DNA of 64,000 bases from Bacteroidota bacterium. GTDB taxonomy: Bacteria; Bacteroidota; Bacteroidia; Chitinophagales; Saprospiraceae. Location: contig JANSWP010000010.1 in assembly GCA_024743405.1 (NCBI GenBank), positions 1 through 64,000 on the forward strand, written 5' to 3'. The notes under the pieces were generated by a model. The model was given only the letters and a program-made list of their open reading frames with translations, was not told where the DNA came from and did not search any database. Below, piece after piece: positions 45,426 to 56,100 of the stretch; position 1 is the first letter of the stretch, and each line of letters opens with the position of its first letter. Made by a program: the position numbers and the translations under genes.

Positions 45426-45458
45426 AAGTATCGGACACTTTTGAAATGTCCGATACTT
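45426..45458. terminator. bidirectional hairpin between xseB and the metalloprotease gene
   Basis: The 12-bp arms 45426-45437 and 45447-45458 (AAGTATCGGACA and complement) lie between convergent genes. T runs are weak on both sides. Confidence 0.65.
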
Positions 45459-45471
45459 GATTGGATATCAA

Positions 45472-46977
45472 TTATTTAGAAACAATAATTTTTTTGTTTA
45501 ATACCCCTTTTTCAGATTGAATATTAACGAAATATACACCAGAAGGAATATTAGAAGTGGACAATTCTAGCGAAGCATTCCCTTTTTGAAATTGATAATT
45601 TTGAATGGAATTAACAATTTGTCCAGTCATACTTACCAAAAATATAGTTGCATCAAAATTTTCATCAGCTGATATGCTAATATTAATATTGGAACCAGCT
45701 TGAACTGGATTTGGAAGAATACTAAATTCTGAAACTTCAGTTATTTCTTGAATGCTATTAAACCCTTCCCCTGTTCTAAATTTGATGGTAGAAGAAAACT
45801 GAGCACATCCGTAACTTTCATTGAAAGGCATGACCTTCCACAAATAACTTTTGTCTGGTTGTAGCTCATCTTCAAAGAGAATAAAATTTGTATCCACAAT
45901 TCTCTTGATCTTAGTAGTTCCGCTTAATAAGTCAACAATATAATATTGAGCTCCTTCTACAGGTTCCCAAGTCAGATAAACATTTTCGTGATAATCCAGT
46001 TGTTCATCATTTTCTGGAGAAATTAAGGTGGGTTTATCTGTGATTTCGGTAGTAACTGGTGTGAATCCAGGTCGTACATAGTTTCTATTAAAACTATTTA
46101 AACTGTTTTTCACTGCAGCTTTCTGATCATCTGTGTAAAAATATTCAGAGCAACCAAAATGATAATTCATATAATTATCCACTTGAGGTTCAAGTAATTC
46201 ACTGTTTTTGTCCCTGACCTGGTCTGTGTAAGAGCAATTTCCAGAGGGGAATAAGTAATCTGCGGGAGTGTCGCAAAAGCCATCGCCAGAATTAGAGCAA
46301 TTACTTCCATCTACCAATTCAACTCTTGTGGAACCATCAGGAGCCCAAAATTGAGTAACAGGATTTCCATGTTTTGCTATATCCCATTGTTCTTCTTCCC
46401 AACCATTGAAAGTATGAGCAAGGCTAAAAAAATGTCCGAGTTCATGTGTCAAAACTCTCGTATCAGTCATGTATTGTTTAGCACAAACGACCCAATCATT
46501 GCCATTAGGGCCATAAGGAGGTTGGAAGTAAGCAGCAGCTCCGCCACCCGCATCTTGTACTACAAAAATATTAATGGCATCATAAATCATTGCATTTGCT
46601 ATTGCATTGCTACCCGAAAAACCCATAGGGGAATCATATATAGATCCATTGTCAATGTATTTAAATTCTTTTATGTAAAATTGAATTTCTTGTTCTGCGT
46701 AATTATTATTCAAATTACACAAAGCGGTCAAACAAGAACGCTCTGTTCCTCGCCCAGAACCATCTAAATCGGCTACTAAAAAGAACCGAAGAGGGACATA
46801 GGTGATGGCACCCCTGTCAAAGTTTTGATCTCTCATCTCTTCCCGATTTTTCAACATTTCAGCCATTACTTCTTTACAGTCAGTACTGGACATCCCACAT
46901 GAAAATTGTTGTTGAGAAAAGAGGGTTGGAGTTAAAAAAAGTAGTAGAAAAGTTAAAAATGAAAAATTGTTCTTCAT
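45472..46977 (-). CDS. secreted M43-type (pappalysin-like) zinc metalloprotease with T9SS sorting domain
   Basis: The 501-residue product has a signal peptide (FLTFLLLFLTPTLFSQ), a protease domain with the zinc site LTHELGHFFSLAHTF, matching HExxHxxxxxH, and a downstream Met-turn-like segment (VDNYMNYHFGCSE). A fibronectin-like domain (about 315-400, EPVEGAQYYIVDLLSG) and a C-terminal T9SS sorting domain (GVYFVNIQSEKGVLNKKIIV) follow. It should be exported by T9SS and act outside the cell on proteins. It is a single gene. Confidence 0.92.
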   Translation of the reverse strand: MKNNFSFLTFLLLFLTPTLFSQQQFSCGMSSTDCKEVMAEMLKNREEMRDQNFDRGAITYVPLRFFLVADLDGSGRGTERSCLTALCNLNNNYAEQEIQFYIKEFKYIDNGSIYDSPMGFSGSNAIANAMIYDAINIFVVQDAGGGAAAYFQPPYGPNGNDWVVCAKQYMTDTRVLTHELGHFFSLAHTFNGWEEEQWDIAKHGNPVTQFWAPDGSTRVELVDGSNCSNSGDGFCDTPADYLFPSGNCSYTDQVRDKNSELLEPQVDNYMNYHFGCSEYFYTDDQKAAVKNSLNSFNRNYVRPGFTPVTTEITDKPTLISPENDEQLDYHENVYLTWEPVEGAQYYIVDLLSGTTKIKRIVDTNFILFEDELQPDKSYLWKVMPFNESYGCAQFSSTIKFRTGEGFNSIQEITEVSEFSILPNPVQAGSNINISISADENFDATIFLVSMTGQIVNSIQNYQFQKGNASLELSTSNIPSGVYFVNIQSEKGVLNKKIIVSK

Positions 46978-47291
46978 GACAAATATTTTTCGTTACGCTA
47001 TTTTATTATAAAATTGAACCCTAAAAACTGTAAAATTACAAAAAAATGTATCTGAATCTTGTCTTAATAAGGTACTTTAGAATGCAAAAACAGCGATGTT
47101 TTAACATTTGTTGCGGCGATATCTGTAATTCCTCTAAAATCGGACAAAAATCACCATTTAGAGACTTCAAAAAATTTTTACATTTGCACCAAATTTGATA
47201 AATGACTTGGAGATTAGTGATAAATGATTTATTAGCTATTGTCACAAATCCTAATTACTAATCACCAAATAATTAACCAATCACCATTCTA
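46978..47291. other. intergenic stretch of 314 bp
   Basis: Divergent region between the metalloprotease gene and mdh. It contains a -7 box TACATTTG at 47179-47186 oriented towards mdh. Nothing else is seen. Confidence 0.5.
47179..47186 (+). promoter_or_regulatory. -7 box of the mdh promoter
   Basis: TACATTTG matches TAnnTTTG exactly, 105 bases before the mdh start. A good TTG at -33 is not evident. Confidence 0.5.
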
Positions 47292-48227
47292 ATGAATAAA
47301 GTAACCGTAGTAGGTGCAGGTAATGTAGGAGCAACTTGCGCAAATGTTTTAGCCCACAAAGATTTTATCAAAGAAGTTGTTTTGTTAGATATCAAAGGTG
47401 ACTTTGCTAAAGGTAAAGCACTGGATAGCTGGCAACAAGCTTCTGTAGACTATTATAGTACTCAGATAAAAGGTACCGATGACTATGCTGATACGGCTGA
47501 TTCTGATATCGTCGTAATCACAGCGGGAATTCCTCGTAAACCAGGAATGAGCCGTGATGATTTGATTTCAACCAATGCCAAGATTGTGACTATGGTGACC
47601 AAAAGCATCATGGAGCATTCAAAGAATCCAATCATCATTATTGTATCTAATCCTTTGGATGTAATGACTTTAGCTGCTTTTAATGCATCAGGTTTAGATT
47701 CATCTCGTGTATTTGGTATGGCAGGTATTCTAGATACTGCTCGTTACCGTGCTTTTTTAGCGACAGCCTTAAATGTTTCTCCAAAAGATATCCAAGCTAT
47801 TTTAATGGGTGGGCATGGAGACACAATGGTTCCTTTACCAAGATATACAACTGTTTCAGGTATTCCAGTGACAGACATGATTGATGCTGAAAAGTTAGAT
47901 GCGATTGTAGAAAGAACCAAAAAAGGTGGAGGAGAATTAGTGAAATTGATGGGTACTTCCGCATGGTATGCGCCTGGTGCTGCTGCAGCTCAAATGGTAG
48001 AAACTATTTTGAAAGATGAAAACCGAATTTTCCCTTGCTGTGCTCAATTGAATGGAGAGTATGGATTGAAGGATATCTTCTTAGGTGTTCCAGTGAAATT
48101 GGGTCGAAATGGAATTGAAGAGTTGATCGAATTAAATTTGAACGACGAGGAGAAAGCCCTTTTGAAAGAATCTGCTGAACATGTTTCAGCGGTGATTGAC
48201 GTTTACAAGAAAATGAATGTTGGGTAA
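47292..48227 (+). CDS. mdh: malate dehydrogenase (lactate-dehydrogenase-like type)
   Basis: The 311-residue NAD-dependent enzyme oxidises malate to oxaloacetate in the TCA cycle. Motifs are the NAD site VVGAGNVGATCANVL, the substrate-binding arginine loop GIPRKPGMSRDDL, IIVSNPLDVMT and the catalytic His in MGGHGDTMVPL. The Arg in the loop indicates malate rather than lactate. Codon use and length look like a well-kept housekeeping gene. Confidence 0.97.
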   Translation: MNKVTVVGAGNVGATCANVLAHKDFIKEVVLLDIKGDFAKGKALDSWQQASVDYYSTQIKGTDDYADTADSDIVVITAGIPRKPGMSRDDLISTNAKIVTMVTKSIMEHSKNPIIIIVSNPLDVMTLAAFNASGLDSSRVFGMAGILDTARYRAFLATALNVSPKDIQAILMGGHGDTMVPLPRYTTVSGIPVTDMIDAEKLDAIVERTKKGGGELVKLMGTSAWYAPGAAAAQMVETILKDENRIFPCCAQLNGEYGLKDIFLGVPVKLGRNGIEELIELNLNDEEKALLKESAEHVSAVIDVYKKMNVG

Positions 48228-48244
48228 TTTATAGTTGCCAATTT

Positions 48245-48291
48245 TGAGTTCTCAGTTCCTCAATTTTGTTCTTGGGGGAATTGAGAACTCA
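48245..48291. terminator. bidirectional terminator between mdh and yggS
   Basis: The 15-bp arms 48245-48259 and 48277-48291 (TGAGTTCTCAGTTCC and complement, one G-T pair) lie between the two convergent genes, with TTTTT downstream on the plus strand. Confidence 0.75.
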
Positions 48292-48298
48292 TTGATTT

Positions 48299-48949
48299 TT
48301 ATCTGGCTCCAAATAATAAGCTACCAATTCTTACCATTGTACTTCCTTCTTCTATGGCAATTTTATAATCGCCAGACATTCCCATAGAGATTTCTGAAAA
48401 ACTTCCTTCCTGTTCGAAAAATACTTTCTTTAATTGCTCAAAAATAGCTTTTAAGCTTTGAAATTCTTTGCGAACCTGTGATTCATCATCTACAAAACTT
48501 GCCATTCCCATTACTCCGATGACTCTGATGTTTTCAAAATTTTGATATTCAGTCGTCTTCAACAACTCTTTGGATTCTTGAAAATCTAATCCAAACTTTG
48601 ATGTTTCGGTAGCGATATGAAATTGTAAAAGAACATCAATAATTCGGTCATTTTTTTTGGCTTGTTTATTAATCTCTTTTAATAATTTTAAACTATCTAC
48701 TGAGTGAATGAGGCTAACAAAAGGAGCAATGTATTTTACTTTATTTGTTTGTAGGTGCCCAATTAGGTGCCAACGAATATCTTTTGGGAGTGTCTCATAT
48801 TTTTCCACCAATTCTTGTACTCTATTTTCGCCAAAAATGCGTTGACCTTCCTTATATAATTCAAGTATTTTTTCATTGGGCTTGGTTTTCGATACGGCAA
48901 CCAATGTTGTGTTTGTAAGGGAGAGCTCAGAAAGAATATTTTGGATCAT
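48299..48949 (-). CDS. yggS: YggS-family pyridoxal phosphate homeostasis protein
   Basis: The 216-residue protein binds PLP and keeps free PLP low. Seen are TLVAVSKTKPNEKI with the PLP lysine, FGENRVQELVEKY, WHLIGHLQTNKVKY and the end MGMSGDYKIAIEEGSTMVRI. I start at ATG 48949 (MIQNILSELSL): a longer frame to 49021 would run through the terminator of pdhB at 48968-49002. Confidence 0.95.
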   Translation of the reverse strand: MIQNILSELSLTNTTLVAVSKTKPNEKILELYKEGQRIFGENRVQELVEKYETLPKDIRWHLIGHLQTNKVKYIAPFVSLIHSVDSLKLLKEINKQAKKNDRIIDVLLQFHIATETSKFGLDFQESKELLKTTEYQNFENIRVIGVMGMASFVDDESQVRKEFQSLKAIFEQLKKVFFEQEGSFSEISMGMSGDYKIAIEEGSTMVRIGSLLFGAR

Positions 48950-48967
48950 AGTTGAAAATTTATCAAA

Positions 48968-49002
48968 AAAAGCGTTCCGAATTGACTTTTCGAAACGCTT
49001 TT
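48968..49002 (-). terminator. terminator of pdhB
   Basis: AAAAGCGTTCCG (48968-48979) pairs with CGAAACGCTTTT (48991-49002) with one mismatch; on the minus strand the stem ends in a run of T. It lies between pdhB and yggS on the same strand. Confidence 0.8.
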
Positions 49003-49045
49003 GAGTATTTTTTTTTGTCACTTAATAAAAACTATTTAAAGTCTA

Positions 49046-50032
49046 TTATGCATTGGTGTACATAACTTCTTTAACAGCTTTCATGATTTTTGTTGGATTT
49101 GGTAAGTATTCCTCCACAAATACTGCTGCATAAGGAAGTGAAGTATCTGCCGAATTGACTCTTGTGACCGGTGCATCAAGATAATCAAAAGCATATTTTT
49201 GAACCTCATAAGCGATTTCAGCAGAAACGCCTGCAAACGGCCAAGATTCATCTACTACAACCAAACGGTTTGTCTTTTTTACAGATTCTACAATGGTATG
49301 ATGATCTAAAGGACGAATGGTTCTTAAATCAATCACCTCAGCTGAAATTCCTTCTTTTGCTAATTCTTCAGCAGCTTTTAGAGATTCTAAAATCATTTTA
49401 TTAAAGGAAACAATGGTTACATCTGTACCTTCTCTTTTAACAGCTGCAACTCCGATTGGAATCAAATATTCACCTTCAGGAACTTCCCCTTTCATTCCAT
49501 AAAGCATCTCAGACTCCATCATACAGATTGGATCATCATCTCGGATAGCTGATTTTAATAATCCTTTTGATTCATATGGATCGATACAAGAAATAACCTT
49601 TAAACCTGGGCAATTTGCTAACCAAGCTTCAAAAGTTTGGGAGTGTTGTTGTGCCAATTGGCCAGCAGCACCAGAAGGTCCACGAAAAACGATTGGGCAT
49701 TTAAATTCTCCAGCAGATTGAGATAAGGTTTTTGCTGCATTATTTACGATTTGGTCAAATGCTAATACGGCAAAATTCCAAGTCATAAATTCTACAATCG
49801 GACGCAATCCATTCATCGCTGCACCTACGCCAATTCCTGCAAAGCCTAACTCCGCAATTGGTGTGTCAATTACTCTTTTTTCGCCAAATTCGTCTAACAT
49901 TCCTTTACTTACCTTATAGGCACCATTGTATTGGGCGACTTCCTCGCCCATTAAAAATACATTTTCGTCACGACGCATTTCCTCCGACATAGCTTCGAGT
50001 AGTGCCTCTCTTAGTTGTAATATTCTAGCCAT
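49046..50032 (-). CDS. pdhB: pyruvate dehydrogenase E1 component, beta subunit
   Basis: The 328-residue transketolase-like subunit works with an E1-alpha chain to decarboxylate pyruvate. Motifs are MARILQLREALLEAMSEEM at the start, FLMGEEVAQYNGAYKVSKG, ELGFAGIGVGAAMNGLRPIV, FRGPSGAAGQLAQQHSQ and the end VTRVNSADTSLPYA. I start at ATG 50032; an in-frame ATG at 50113 would overlap the 3' end of maf. The alpha subunit is not in the window. Confidence 0.96.
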   Translation of the reverse strand: MARILQLREALLEAMSEEMRRDENVFLMGEEVAQYNGAYKVSKGMLDEFGEKRVIDTPIAELGFAGIGVGAAMNGLRPIVEFMTWNFAVLAFDQIVNNAAKTLSQSAGEFKCPIVFRGPSGAAGQLAQQHSQTFEAWLANCPGLKVISCIDPYESKGLLKSAIRDDDPICMMESEMLYGMKGEVPEGEYLIPIGVAAVKREGTDVTIVSFNKMILESLKAAEELAKEGISAEVIDLRTIRPLDHHTIVESVKKTNRLVVVDESWPFAGVSAEIAYEVQKYAFDYLDAPVTRVNSADTSLPYAAVFVEEYLPNPTKIMKAVKEVMYTNA

Positions 50033-50102
50033 AATAGTTGGTGTGATTTTTATTTTTTCAAAAAGGAGTGCAAAAATACAAAATTGTTTTGGTTGGAAAT
50101 CC

Positions 50103-50675
50103 CTAAAATTCACTTAACTTTTTATAAACCATTTCCATTGGCAAACCCATGATATTTGTATAAGTTCCTTCAATTTTAGAGATTTTGCACAAGCCTATCC
50201 ATTCTTGTATAGCATAAGCTCCTGCCTTGTCATATGGCTTAAAATTTCGAATATAATACTCAATTTCCTCGTCACTCAATTCCTCAATTTGCACATCCGA
50301 AATCCCTGAAAAGGATTCTTTTTTTTCTTTCGAAAGTAAACAAACACCAGTAATCACTTGATGTTCATTTCCAGATAAAGCTTTCAGTATTTGGAAGGCA
50401 TCATTATAGTCTTTTGGCTTTCCATAAATTTTATTTTTCAGGATAACCACGCTATCAGCAGCTAGAAGAATTTCATCATTTTGAATAAACTCTTTAGACG
50501 CCATAGCCTTTTTTTCTGCTAGATATTCTGCGACTTGAGAAACTGGTAATTCATCTGGATAAGTTTCTTCAACTTCTTTAGTTTTAATTTCAAAATTAAA
50601 TCCTGCTTCCTTGAGGAGGTGGCTTCTGCGAGGAGATTTTGAAGCTAATATTATTTTTTTATTAAAAATATTCAT
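50103..50675 (-). CDS. maf: Maf-family nucleotide pyrophosphatase
   Basis: The 190-residue protein begins KKIILASKSPRRSHLLKEAG, the Maf signature, and has LAADSVVIL and YDKAGAYAIQEW with the catalytic Asp and Lys. The family hydrolyses non-canonical nucleoside triphosphates (often dTTP/UTP). It is third-last in the minus-strand run from ferredoxin to pdhB and lies three bases from the prenyltransferase gene. Confidence 0.95.
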   Translation of the reverse strand: MNIFNKKIILASKSPRRSHLLKEAGFNFEIKTKEVEETYPDELPVSQVAEYLAEKKAMASKEFIQNDEILLAADSVVILKNKIYGKPKDYNDAFQILKALSGNEHQVITGVCLLSKEKKESFSGISDVQIEELSDEEIEYYIRNFKPYDKAGAYAIQEWIGLCKISKIEGTYTNIMGLPMEMVYKKLSEF

Positions 50676-50678
50676 TCT

Positions 50679-51602
50679 TTATAAGATTATGATTATCAGT
50701 AGTATGAGTCCAGATATCATGATTAATTTTGACAATTGACTTAATTGGTGAAAATCTTTTTTTGTTTTTGAATTAGCCAATTTCCAAATAGAAAACCCTA
50801 GTGGAGCAAGTACGCCAATGATGGAAAATGCTAAACCTGATAATTCATCATTTTCACTTAACCAAAAAGTAAAGAAAGAAACCAAAATAAAAAGAATGGT
50901 TCCAATTAAAAAAGTAACGATTTTTGCATTTTTTAGCCCAAAAACAATCGGTAAAGTTCTACAGTTAAGTTGTGCGTCTCCTTCTTGATCTTCAATATCT
51001 TTTATGATTTCTCGAAATAGGGTTGACATAAAAGCGAAGATCAAATACGCCTCAAACAAAAAAACCAAATACGCTCCTTTTTCGTAATCACTCGAGTATA
51101 AATTTTTTATAGCAGTTCTTTCCGCAAAAATGACAATACCTGCTACAAAGGCACAAAAAAGGGATACCACTATATTTCCTAATAACACTTGTTTTTTAAA
51201 ACTTCTGGAGTAAAGCCAAAGTAAAGTTACCGCCACAGGATAAATAAAAAACAACGGAAATTGATTTACATAAATGGCTAGATAAATGGAGATTATTGCC
51301 CCTGCTCCAACTATTCCGAAATAGCTTTTCCATGCATGTGAAACCGAGATTTGATTATTGATGAATACCTTATCAGGTTTATTTAATTCATCCATTTCAA
51401 AATCTAGAATATCATTAATTATATAACCACCTGCCGCGATTAAGACAGTGGTGAAGACTAATAAAAAAAAGTGTAAATTATCTAAAGAAGGAGTTATCTG
51501 GTGGGACTTAAAATTGGGGATTAACAATAAGAAATAAAGCAAGTATTGGGTCAAAGCAACGATAAATAAATTTTTAAATCGAACAAGTTGGAAGACCCAC
51601 AT
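50679..51602 (-). CDS. UbiA-family prenyltransferase (geranylgeranylglycerol-phosphate synthase-like)
   Basis: The 307-residue membrane protein has eight to nine hydrophobic segments and the two Asp-rich motifs of the UbiA superfamily: NDILDFEMDELNKPDK and DIEDQEGD. Prenyl-diphosphate magnesium binding needs both. Related enzymes in Bacteroidota are annotated as geranylgeranylglycerol-phosphate geranylgeranyltransferase or as part of quinone or carotenoid synthesis; the acceptor is uncertain. Confidence 0.9.
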   Translation of the reverse strand: MWVFQLVRFKNLFIVALTQYLLYFLLLIPNFKSHQITPSLDNLHFFLLVFTTVLIAAGGYIINDILDFEMDELNKPDKVFINNQISVSHAWKSYFGIVGAGAIISIYLAIYVNQFPLFFIYPVAVTLLWLYSRSFKKQVLLGNIVVSLFCAFVAGIVIFAERTAIKNLYSSDYEKGAYLVFLFEAYLIFAFMSTLFREIIKDIEDQEGDAQLNCRTLPIVFGLKNAKIVTFLIGTILFILVSFFTFWLSENDELSGLAFSIIGVLAPLGFSIWKLANSKTKKDFHQLSQLSKLIMISGLILLIIIIL

Positions 51603-51626
51603 AGACTGTTTTTTTGAGGTAAAAGA

Positions 51627-52151
51627 TTATTCAGGCTCTTCCAAAATAAAAGGGTCGAGCCATTTATTATTTAATTTTAAAACCTTTTCAATAACATCTC
51701 TGACACAACCTTCACCTCCTTTTTTAGGAGAAATATATCGACTTAAATGTTTGATTTCAGGAGCTGCATCAGAAGGACAGGCTGGTATTCCAACTCGTCG
51801 CATAACCTCATAATCTGGAATGTCATCTCCCATATAGAGTACCTCATCAGGCTCAATATCATATACATCTATAATCTCTTCAAAAGCATCCATTTTTTCT
51901 TGAATGCCTAAATAAATTCCGCTGACGCCAAGCCCTTCTAGCCGTAATTTAACACCAGTTGAACTGCCACCAGTTATTATGAAAACCTTAAACCCAAATT
52001 TGATAGCTTCTTTAATCGCAAATCCATCTCGGGTATTCATTTTTCTCAAGAGCCTTCCATTTTCTAAAATAATCAATTGACTATTGGTTAGGACACCATC
52101 TACATCAAAAATGAAAGTCTTAATAGACCGGAATTCTTCGAGGTAATTCAT
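51627..52151 (-). CDS. kdsC: KdsC-type HAD phosphatase (3-deoxy-D-manno-octulosonate 8-phosphate phosphatase)
   Basis: The 174-residue protein begins with IKTFIFDVDGVLTNSQLII (the HAD nucleophile Asp), GFAIKEAIKFGFKVFIITGG and ends with the metal-binding MGDDIPDYEVMRRVGIPACP. Length and motifs fit the KdsC class that provides Kdo for lipopolysaccharide. It could also act on other sugar phosphates. Confidence 0.88.
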   Translation of the reverse strand: MNYLEEFRSIKTFIFDVDGVLTNSQLIILENGRLLRKMNTRDGFAIKEAIKFGFKVFIITGGSSTGVKLRLEGLGVSGIYLGIQEKMDAFEEIIDVYDIEPDEVLYMGDDIPDYEVMRRVGIPACPSDAAPEIKHLSRYISPKKGGEGCVRDVIEKVLKLNNKWLDPFILEEPE

Positions 52152-52167
52152 TTACTGAGATTGGGAA

Positions 52168-52200
52168 ATTGAGTGGTTGAGGATTTTTCAACCACTCAAT
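52168..52200 (-). terminator. terminator after iscX
   Basis: ATTGAGTGGTTGA (52168-52180) pairs with TCAACCACTCAAT (52188-52200), a perfect 13-bp stem between iscX and kdsC on the minus strand. Confidence 0.7.
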
Positions 52201-52208
52201 ATTATTTT

Positions 52209-52454
52209 TTATTGATTATCGCGCCATTCGTAGACCCATTTGGCTTGGATTTGTTCCAAATGCCCTTCGCTGCAATCTTCGCGACTTCCTTCGAAAGTCG
52301 GAATTTCCAACACCCAATCGATTAATTGAGTAAATCTAATCCGGTATATTTTACTCTCCGTAAAGTCATCTCCGAATTTTTCATATAATTTCATGGCAAC
52401 ATCTTCATGGTCAGACCAATTGATTGGTAAATCGTCAAAAGCTTCGAAAGCCAT
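52209..52454 (-). CDS. iscX: IscX-family Fe-S assembly regulator
   Basis: The 81-residue acidic protein carries the IscX pattern INWSDHEDVAMKLYEKFGDD, RFTQLIDWVLEIPTFEG and a tryptophan-rich end (QAKWVYEWRDN). IscX binds iron and the cysteine desulfurase IscS. It lies 87 bp downstream of a 2Fe-2S ferredoxin gene, as in many isc operons; iscS, iscU and hscAB are not here. Confidence 0.93.
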   Translation of the reverse strand: MAFEAFDDLPINWSDHEDVAMKLYEKFGDDFTESKIYRIRFTQLIDWVLEIPTFEGSREDCSEGHLEQIQAKWVYEWRDNQ

Positions 52455-52541
52455 TTTTTTTATTTTTATGCTAGCTGGGAAGACACGCTAAATTTTTCCG
52501 TCCAGAGTGTCTAATAACCCAGATTTATGGATAGTTATGGT

Positions 52542-52883
52542 TTAATGTTCGTGTCCGATAATGCGGGATTGATCAGGAATTTGGACTTCAATGACAGCAT
52601 CCTCATTCAAAATGATACACTGACAACCCAATCTTGATTCTAAACGAGGATTGATGGCTCGATCAATAAAATCCTCTTCTTTATCCGAGATTTCTTCTAG
52701 ATGATTTTCACCCTTTTCAATATAAACATGACAAGTGCTACAGGCACAAACTCCACCACAATTGTGGTTTAAGTGGATATGATTATCCTCAGCAATTTCC
52801 AAAATTGAATACCCTTCTTCTGCATTTTCTATTGTTTTGGGCTCCAAATTTTTGTCCTCAAACGTAAAATGAACTTTTGCCAT
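52542..52883 (-). CDS. fdx: 2Fe-2S ferredoxin, ISC type
   Basis: The 113-residue protein has the adrenodoxin-type cysteine pattern CGGVCACSTCHVY with a fourth Cys in RLGCQCII, and acidic surroundings (LEEISDKEEDF). It passes electrons in Fe-S cluster assembly. The next gene is iscX, which supports this role. Confidence 0.95.
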   Translation of the reverse strand: MAKVHFTFEDKNLEPKTIENAEEGYSILEIAEDNHIHLNHNCGGVCACSTCHVYIEKGENHLEEISDKEEDFIDRAINPRLESRLGCQCIILNEDAVIEVQIPDQSRIIGHEH

Positions 52884-53130
52884 TAAATTATTTATTATTA
52901 AAAGCTAAGGTTGAAATATTAAGATCTCAATGTAAAAACCCTGCTTAAAAGGTCACAAAATTAGTCTTTTGCTTGGAGTAAACAAATTTGAAATTGAAGA
53001 TGTTGCAGGCTTTGAAAGAAATTTGTAAACATTGGAGAATAATTTTTTTTTCATTCAAAAACCCTATTGAAAAATTAGTTCAAACTGTTTTTTGGGTAGT
53101 GTTTCTTTTACCGTTCATTTTAGCATTCTA

Positions 53131-56100
53131 TCAATCGTTCAATACTTTCCTGAAGGAATCAGGTAATCCTGCAAATAGCAAAAGTTTAAACTCCTCAGGA
53201 GTAATATTTACGTCATTTGAAAATCCTGTTCTAAGATCTGTTAAAGTATCCGTTCCATCATATACGCGAATCACTTTTGCCTCAATAGGTTTGTTGGAAG
53301 GGTGGTTTTTAGATTCTAAAATCATTCTAACTGGAAGCGGATTTTGATGAGCGATATAGAAAAGATGGATACCTTCTTCTCCCAAAAATAAAGTGTTTAA
53401 ACCGTGTCCTTCCGCCGTGATTTTAGCGTTTTCTTCATCAACTTCATGTTGTATATCCATTTTATCAAGCAAAGAAGTATATAAATTCATCAAAAACTCT
53501 ACTTGCTCCTTACCTAATGAAACGACAGTAGAGATAAATTTTAATTGAATTTTATCGGATACTCCTGATATAAACCCAGAAGAAAACAAACGCAAAAAGG
53601 CTACATCTAGAAAATTCTTAATGAACTCTGTATTTAAACTGTCAAACTGTGAGGGCGCATATTGATAATTTTCACTTATTTCTTTCAATGCTTCCTCTTG
53701 GAAAAGGCGGTCTTTATAGCTTTCTCTTACTGCTTTTGCAGACCATTCTTTTCTTCTTTGAATAAGAGTCCCACCTTTTAACCTTAATGGAATGGCAGGA
53801 CCTTCTCTAAAGTATCGATCTCTAAACCCAAGGCTAATGGTGTTGAGTCTTTCCTTTACTTCCGCCAATTTATTTTTGAAATCGTAATATTGCCAATCCA
53901 GGTTTTCTCCTTTTTCATTGCCAATCACTATCAAATCAGGTGTATTATCTTGTCTTAAGTGATCAATTTTCCGCTCTAAATTGTCAACCTGATTGAGCAA
54001 CCTTGAATAAAACCTTCGACCTTTAGTTTCGTCAGGTAAATTTGGAATCCATTCATTATCTATTGGGTCAGCAAATTGGATAGGTGTTATTCTTGGGACT
54101 AACCGGTTATCTTCAAAATAGATATCAAAAAATATGGGGTTTTCTGAATAGGTAGAGATTAATTGTTCAGCCGATAAAGAGGTAAGATCTCTTTCAATTT
54201 GCCGCTTAAGCGCCCTTCCTCCCATTTTTTCATCATATCCCCTTTTTGCTACCCATGTCAATGCTTCTTGAGAAATATTGAGAATGGTGGTTCGCCTTAC
54301 AAACCCGTCACGTTTCAACAATTCCCTAATTTGTAGTTGGGCAATACCTAAAATATGATTGATTTTCAATGGATTGAAAATGACAATTTTGTCAATCCGA
54401 TTAATGAATTCTGGGCGAAAGCGATTTTCTACAGCCTTTCTATAAATAGCTCCATCATCTCTGTTTGTGGTTGCAAAACCTAATTGGGTTCCCACTTTTT
54501 CTGCTCCTACATTTGAAGTCATGATGATGATCGTATTGGTAAAATCAACCGTCCTACCCAAACTGTCAGTTAATCTTCCATCATCTAATACTTGAAGCAA
54601 AAGATCATGTATTTTTGGATTAGCTTTCTCAATTTCGTCAAATAGGAGCACTCCAAAAGGCTGATATCTCACTTTGCCGGTCAATTGTCCTTCGGGGTTG
54701 CTATAATTTCCAATCAAGCGGTCAAGGGCACCTTCATCAATGTATTCATTCATGTCAAAACGCATCAACCTTTCTTCCGTCCCCATTAGATAGTCGCATA
54801 ATACCTTAGCTCCTTGGGTTTTTCCAACTCCCGTTGGCCCAATAAACATGAAGGAGGAGATGGGTTTTGATTTGTCTGTTAATTTTGATTTTATGGTATG
54901 AACAACATCAACCAATGCATCGACTGCCTGAGGCTGACCAACCAATTTTGTGGCTATCAATTCCTTAACTTCTTCTTTTTCGAAAGGGGTATTTTCATCA
55001 AAGATTCGCTCCTTTAAACCACTAAAGTATTTGAATTCTGCTCTTACTTCTCCTGCATCAATGGTCTTAAAGCGATACTTTGTCGCTAATTGACTCATCA
55101 TTTTCAATACAGCCCCAGGGAGTGCTTTGTTTTTCTGATAATTTCTATAGATTGTAAATAGTTGATTGACAGCTTGAATATTGATTTTACAATCATTTTC
55201 TAGTTCGTATTGTTTTCTTAAGTGTAGGGCAATTTTGACAGATTGAGTAAGACTCGGTTCTTCTAATCGAATGATCTGGAATAAATCACTAAAGCTTCTT
55301 TCTTGTTCCTGAAGTAACTTCCATTCATTAGGAGTAGCTAGAATTACCATGGGTATATGGCGCTTTTCCAAATAAGGCTTTAATACATTTGTCAATGCTA
55401 AATTATTAGAAGCGGATTTCCCAATTCTGCTTAAGGCTACTGGATTATCTACCATTAGAATATCAGAATAGATAGCTTTTGAATCAGGTTTTTGAACAAA
55501 CTTCAAAATAGATTCGAACCGCTTTTCCCACATACCGACAATGCTCATTCCAGATATCACTCGATTGGGGTTTAAGTGCCACATTTTTTGAGCTTGTCCT
55601 TTTTTCTTTCTATAAAAATTGCTGATATATCTGTAAACCACCTCCTCCAGAACGGTATGTTTTCCGACTCCTTCATTTCCAATTATTACTAATGGTGTAT
55701 TCTCTTTTTGATAAATAATTTGAAAAATTTGTTGAATAAGATCTTCTTGGTAATAAGCACGGTTTAGTTCAGAAGGGTATTTTGCATTAAGGTCATTCCC
55801 TACTTTTTCGATTTCAATTCCTCCGTCAAAATTTTGATTGCCTCCCATGGATGAAAAAAACCAATCAGTTTCCTGCTCTTCAAATTTAAATGGACCTTCA
55901 CCAATGCTTACAGATTGAGTAACTTCAGATACGAAGGTGCGTTTTCCAGTAAAATATTTTTCAAGTTCAAAATCGTTCCCATCATCTTTTTGATATTCTT
56001 TCAATAAAATTATTATTCTTTTTTCTGCTTCTGATGGGATGTCTATTTTTCCTTTTTTGGATTTTTCTACCAAAAACATGTAATTGTAAAAATCAGGCAG

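Noticed and set aside
52988-53347. Plus-strand frame with a membrane-like segment, overlapping the 3' end of the AAA+ gene
   Set aside because: More than half lies antisense to the well-supported AAA+ gene; the hydrophobic part comes from AT-rich spacer.
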